Source: Argyresthia goedartella
Lineage: Eukaryota > Arthropoda > Insecta > Lepidoptera > Argyresthiidae
Assembly: GCA_949825045.1 (NCBI GenBank)
Contig: OX463816.1
Location: 19,975,243-20,039,242, forward strand
Direction of reading: 5' to 3'
Length of the DNA stretch: 64,000 bases
A program made the position numbers and the translations under genes. The first letter of the stretch is position 1; every line of letters begins with the position of its first letter. Below the pieces are notes generated by a model. That model made no database searches, was not told the origin of the DNA, and saw nothing but the letters and a program-made list of their open reading frames with translations. Shown in pieces: positions 62,867 through 64,000 of this stretch.

Positions 62867-64000
62867 ATGGCACCTTCGCCCTTGACGGTACTGCGGCATG
62901 GTGTCCGGGAGGAAATGAGATGGCTCGCCCATACTCATAAGTATGTGGAGCGACCGGACATGGACGATGTCCTGCTCAAGCGTGTGGAGGACGCAATGAC
63001 ACGCGTCGGGAAGGTGTGTCGGCTGGCTGCGGAGGCTGAAGCTCTCGGGCTTACGGATGAAGCCTCGGTGGCTGCAGTGAAACAGCTCTGCGCGGATGCT
63101 GACCAAGCGATGGAATGCTTGGGTGACATCGAGCGTCGCGCGGAGAAAATTAAGCGGTCGCGAAGGAATGACCGTGGGGAGGGTAACGGAGACCCACCCC
63201 CGAAGGGTCTTGTTGGACGGCTGCCACACCTGGAGATTCCGGCCTTCAGTGGGGCAATTGATGAGTGGCCGGCCTTCATTAATTTATTTGATAGTTTGGT
63301 CCACGGTCGGAATGACCTGGACAACGCCTACAAGTTGGCCCAACTATTGATGGCTCTGCGGGGTGAACCGAAGGAGTTGGTCGGTCACCTAACGGTCACG
63401 GCGGGAAATTATGAGATAGCCAGGTCCATTTTGTTTGACCGCTACCACCACAAACGGTGGTTGGTTGATGCGCAGCTGGGGAAGCTGTTTAGCATCCCTA
63501 GAGTAACCCGGGATGTTGACATCCGAGTACAGGTGCTCAACCCTGTGCTGGTGGCCACTAAGGCCCTTCAGAACCTTGGTCTTCCGGTAGACCAATGGTC
63601 ATACATTGTTTTGTATATGGTTTTGTCACGGTTGCCTGCAGCTGTTCAAAGTCGGTTTGAACAGCTGCATGGGGGCAGTAGCACGGAACTGCCCACGCTC
63701 GTCCAATTGACGGACTTTTTGGAGGGTGAATGTAGGCGATGTGACACACTGGACACGGAGGCCAGTGTGCAGCGCCAACCCGCGCGGATGCGGGAGGGGC
63801 CGCGCCCCCCGCCCCCACGGGGGGGTGGGCGGTCGAAACAATTTGGCGTTTTGAATGCCGCGCCGTCGGGTGACGGCTGTGTGCACTGCGACAGTGCCGG
63901 TCATCACGTGACCAGTTGCGCCAAATTTAAGGCGCTCGGGGTAGCTGCCCGCAGGAAGATAGTCTTCCGTCACCGATTGTGTTTCGGTTGTTTTGGGCCG
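62867..64000 (+). CDS. BEL/Pao-type retrotransposon gag (gag-pol start), runs off window
   Basis: ATG at 62867 opens a frame of 378 codons with no stop before the window ends. The N-terminus is helical and acidic/basic (VLRHGVREEMRWLAHTHKYV). The middle carries LPHLEIPAFSGAIDEWPAFI, matching the conserved LP.L..P.F.G...W..F motif of BEL/Pao gag, followed by AYKLAQLLMALRGEPKELVG. A proline/arginine linker (about 304-324) leads to zinc-knuckle sequence CVHCDSAGHHVTSC (C-x2-C-x4-H-x4-C) and then LCFGCFG, the start of a second knuckle. GC and codon use are much richer in GC than the surroundings. The frame looks intact and probably continues into protease and RT. Confidence 0.9.
   Translation, partial: MAPSPLTVLRHGVREEMRWLAHTHKYVERPDMDDVLLKRVEDAMTRVGKVCRLAAEAEALGLTDEASVAAVKQLCADADQAMECLGDIERRAEKIKRSRRNDRGEGNGDPPPKGLVGRLPHLEIPAFSGAIDEWPAFINLFDSLVHGRNDLDNAYKLAQLLMALRGEPKELVGHLTVTAGNYEIARSILFDRYHHKRWLVDAQLGKLFSIPRVTRDVDIRVQVLNPVLVATKALQNLGLPVDQWSYIVLYMVLSRLPAAVQSRFEQLHGGSSTELPTLVQLTDFLEGECRRCDTLDTEASVQRQPARMREGPRPPPPRGGGRSKQFGVLNAAPSGDGCVHCDSAGHHVTSCAKFKALGVAARRKIVFRHRLCFGCFGP

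Noticed and set aside
62819..63973. Several long minus-strand ORFs near the window end
   Set aside because: Shadows of the GC-rich gag frame on the plus strand.

Overview
The window is nuclear DNA of an insect, most likely a moth or butterfly. The host genes are animal genes with short introns bounded by GT/AG. The AT-rich background carries repeat types I associate with Lepidoptera: tRNA-headed SINEs, the repeat ending in 'acttggccggtttttt', piggyBac-like and maT-like DNA transposons, and CR1/Jockey-type LINEs. No bacterial features, CRISPR arrays or rRNA genes were seen.

Host genes are confined to about 9.4-28.3 kb. In order they are: a small unrecognised ORF (-); LAMTOR2 (+, 2 exons), a Ragulator subunit; SDAD1 (-, one exon), for 60S ribosome biogenesis; the KDEL receptor (+, 5 exons, 212 codons), divergent from SDAD1; then a two-cistron unit on the minus strand, mitochondrial GatC (2 exons) followed one base later by the mitochondrial DNA polymerase gamma accessory subunit POLG2 (6 exons, 322 codons); and a 70-residue single-membrane-span protein resembling COX14 (+). 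LAMTOR2/SDAD1 and KdelR/POLG2 are tail-to-tail pairs. The GatC-POLG2 layout, both mitochondrial and 1 nt apart in one exon, is the most striking host feature.

The rest is mostly mobile DNA. 0.6-1.4 kb: 5'-truncated LINE. 1.9-4.9 kb: complete piggyBac-like transposon with an intact 682-aa transposase, 10-bp terminal repeats and TTAA duplications. 6.1-9.3 kb: a unit bounded by 28-bp perfect inverted repeats, with a nested LINE. KdelR introns hold a broken maT-like mariner (DD37D), a decayed IS630/Tc1-type transposase, a SINE, and a foldback element with arms of about 270 bp. 28.5-31 kb: nested elements including an internally deleted IS630/Tc1-type transposon with 25-bp TIRs and TA duplications. 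31-49 kb: SINEs, MITEs, a nearly full-length LINE (35.0-37.8 kb), a hAT remnant, a perfect 64-bp hairpin, and a decayed full-length LINE split by a MITE. 49.6-59.5 kb: mostly unique-looking noncoding DNA with a few repeats. 60-61.5 kb: fragments of a MULE-like element. 61.6 kb to the end: the 5' part of a BEL/Pao-type LTR retrotransposon whose gag frame runs off the window.

All calls are from reading the sequence. Splice sites are inferred from GT/AG signals, reading phase and conserved protein segments. No database search was run.
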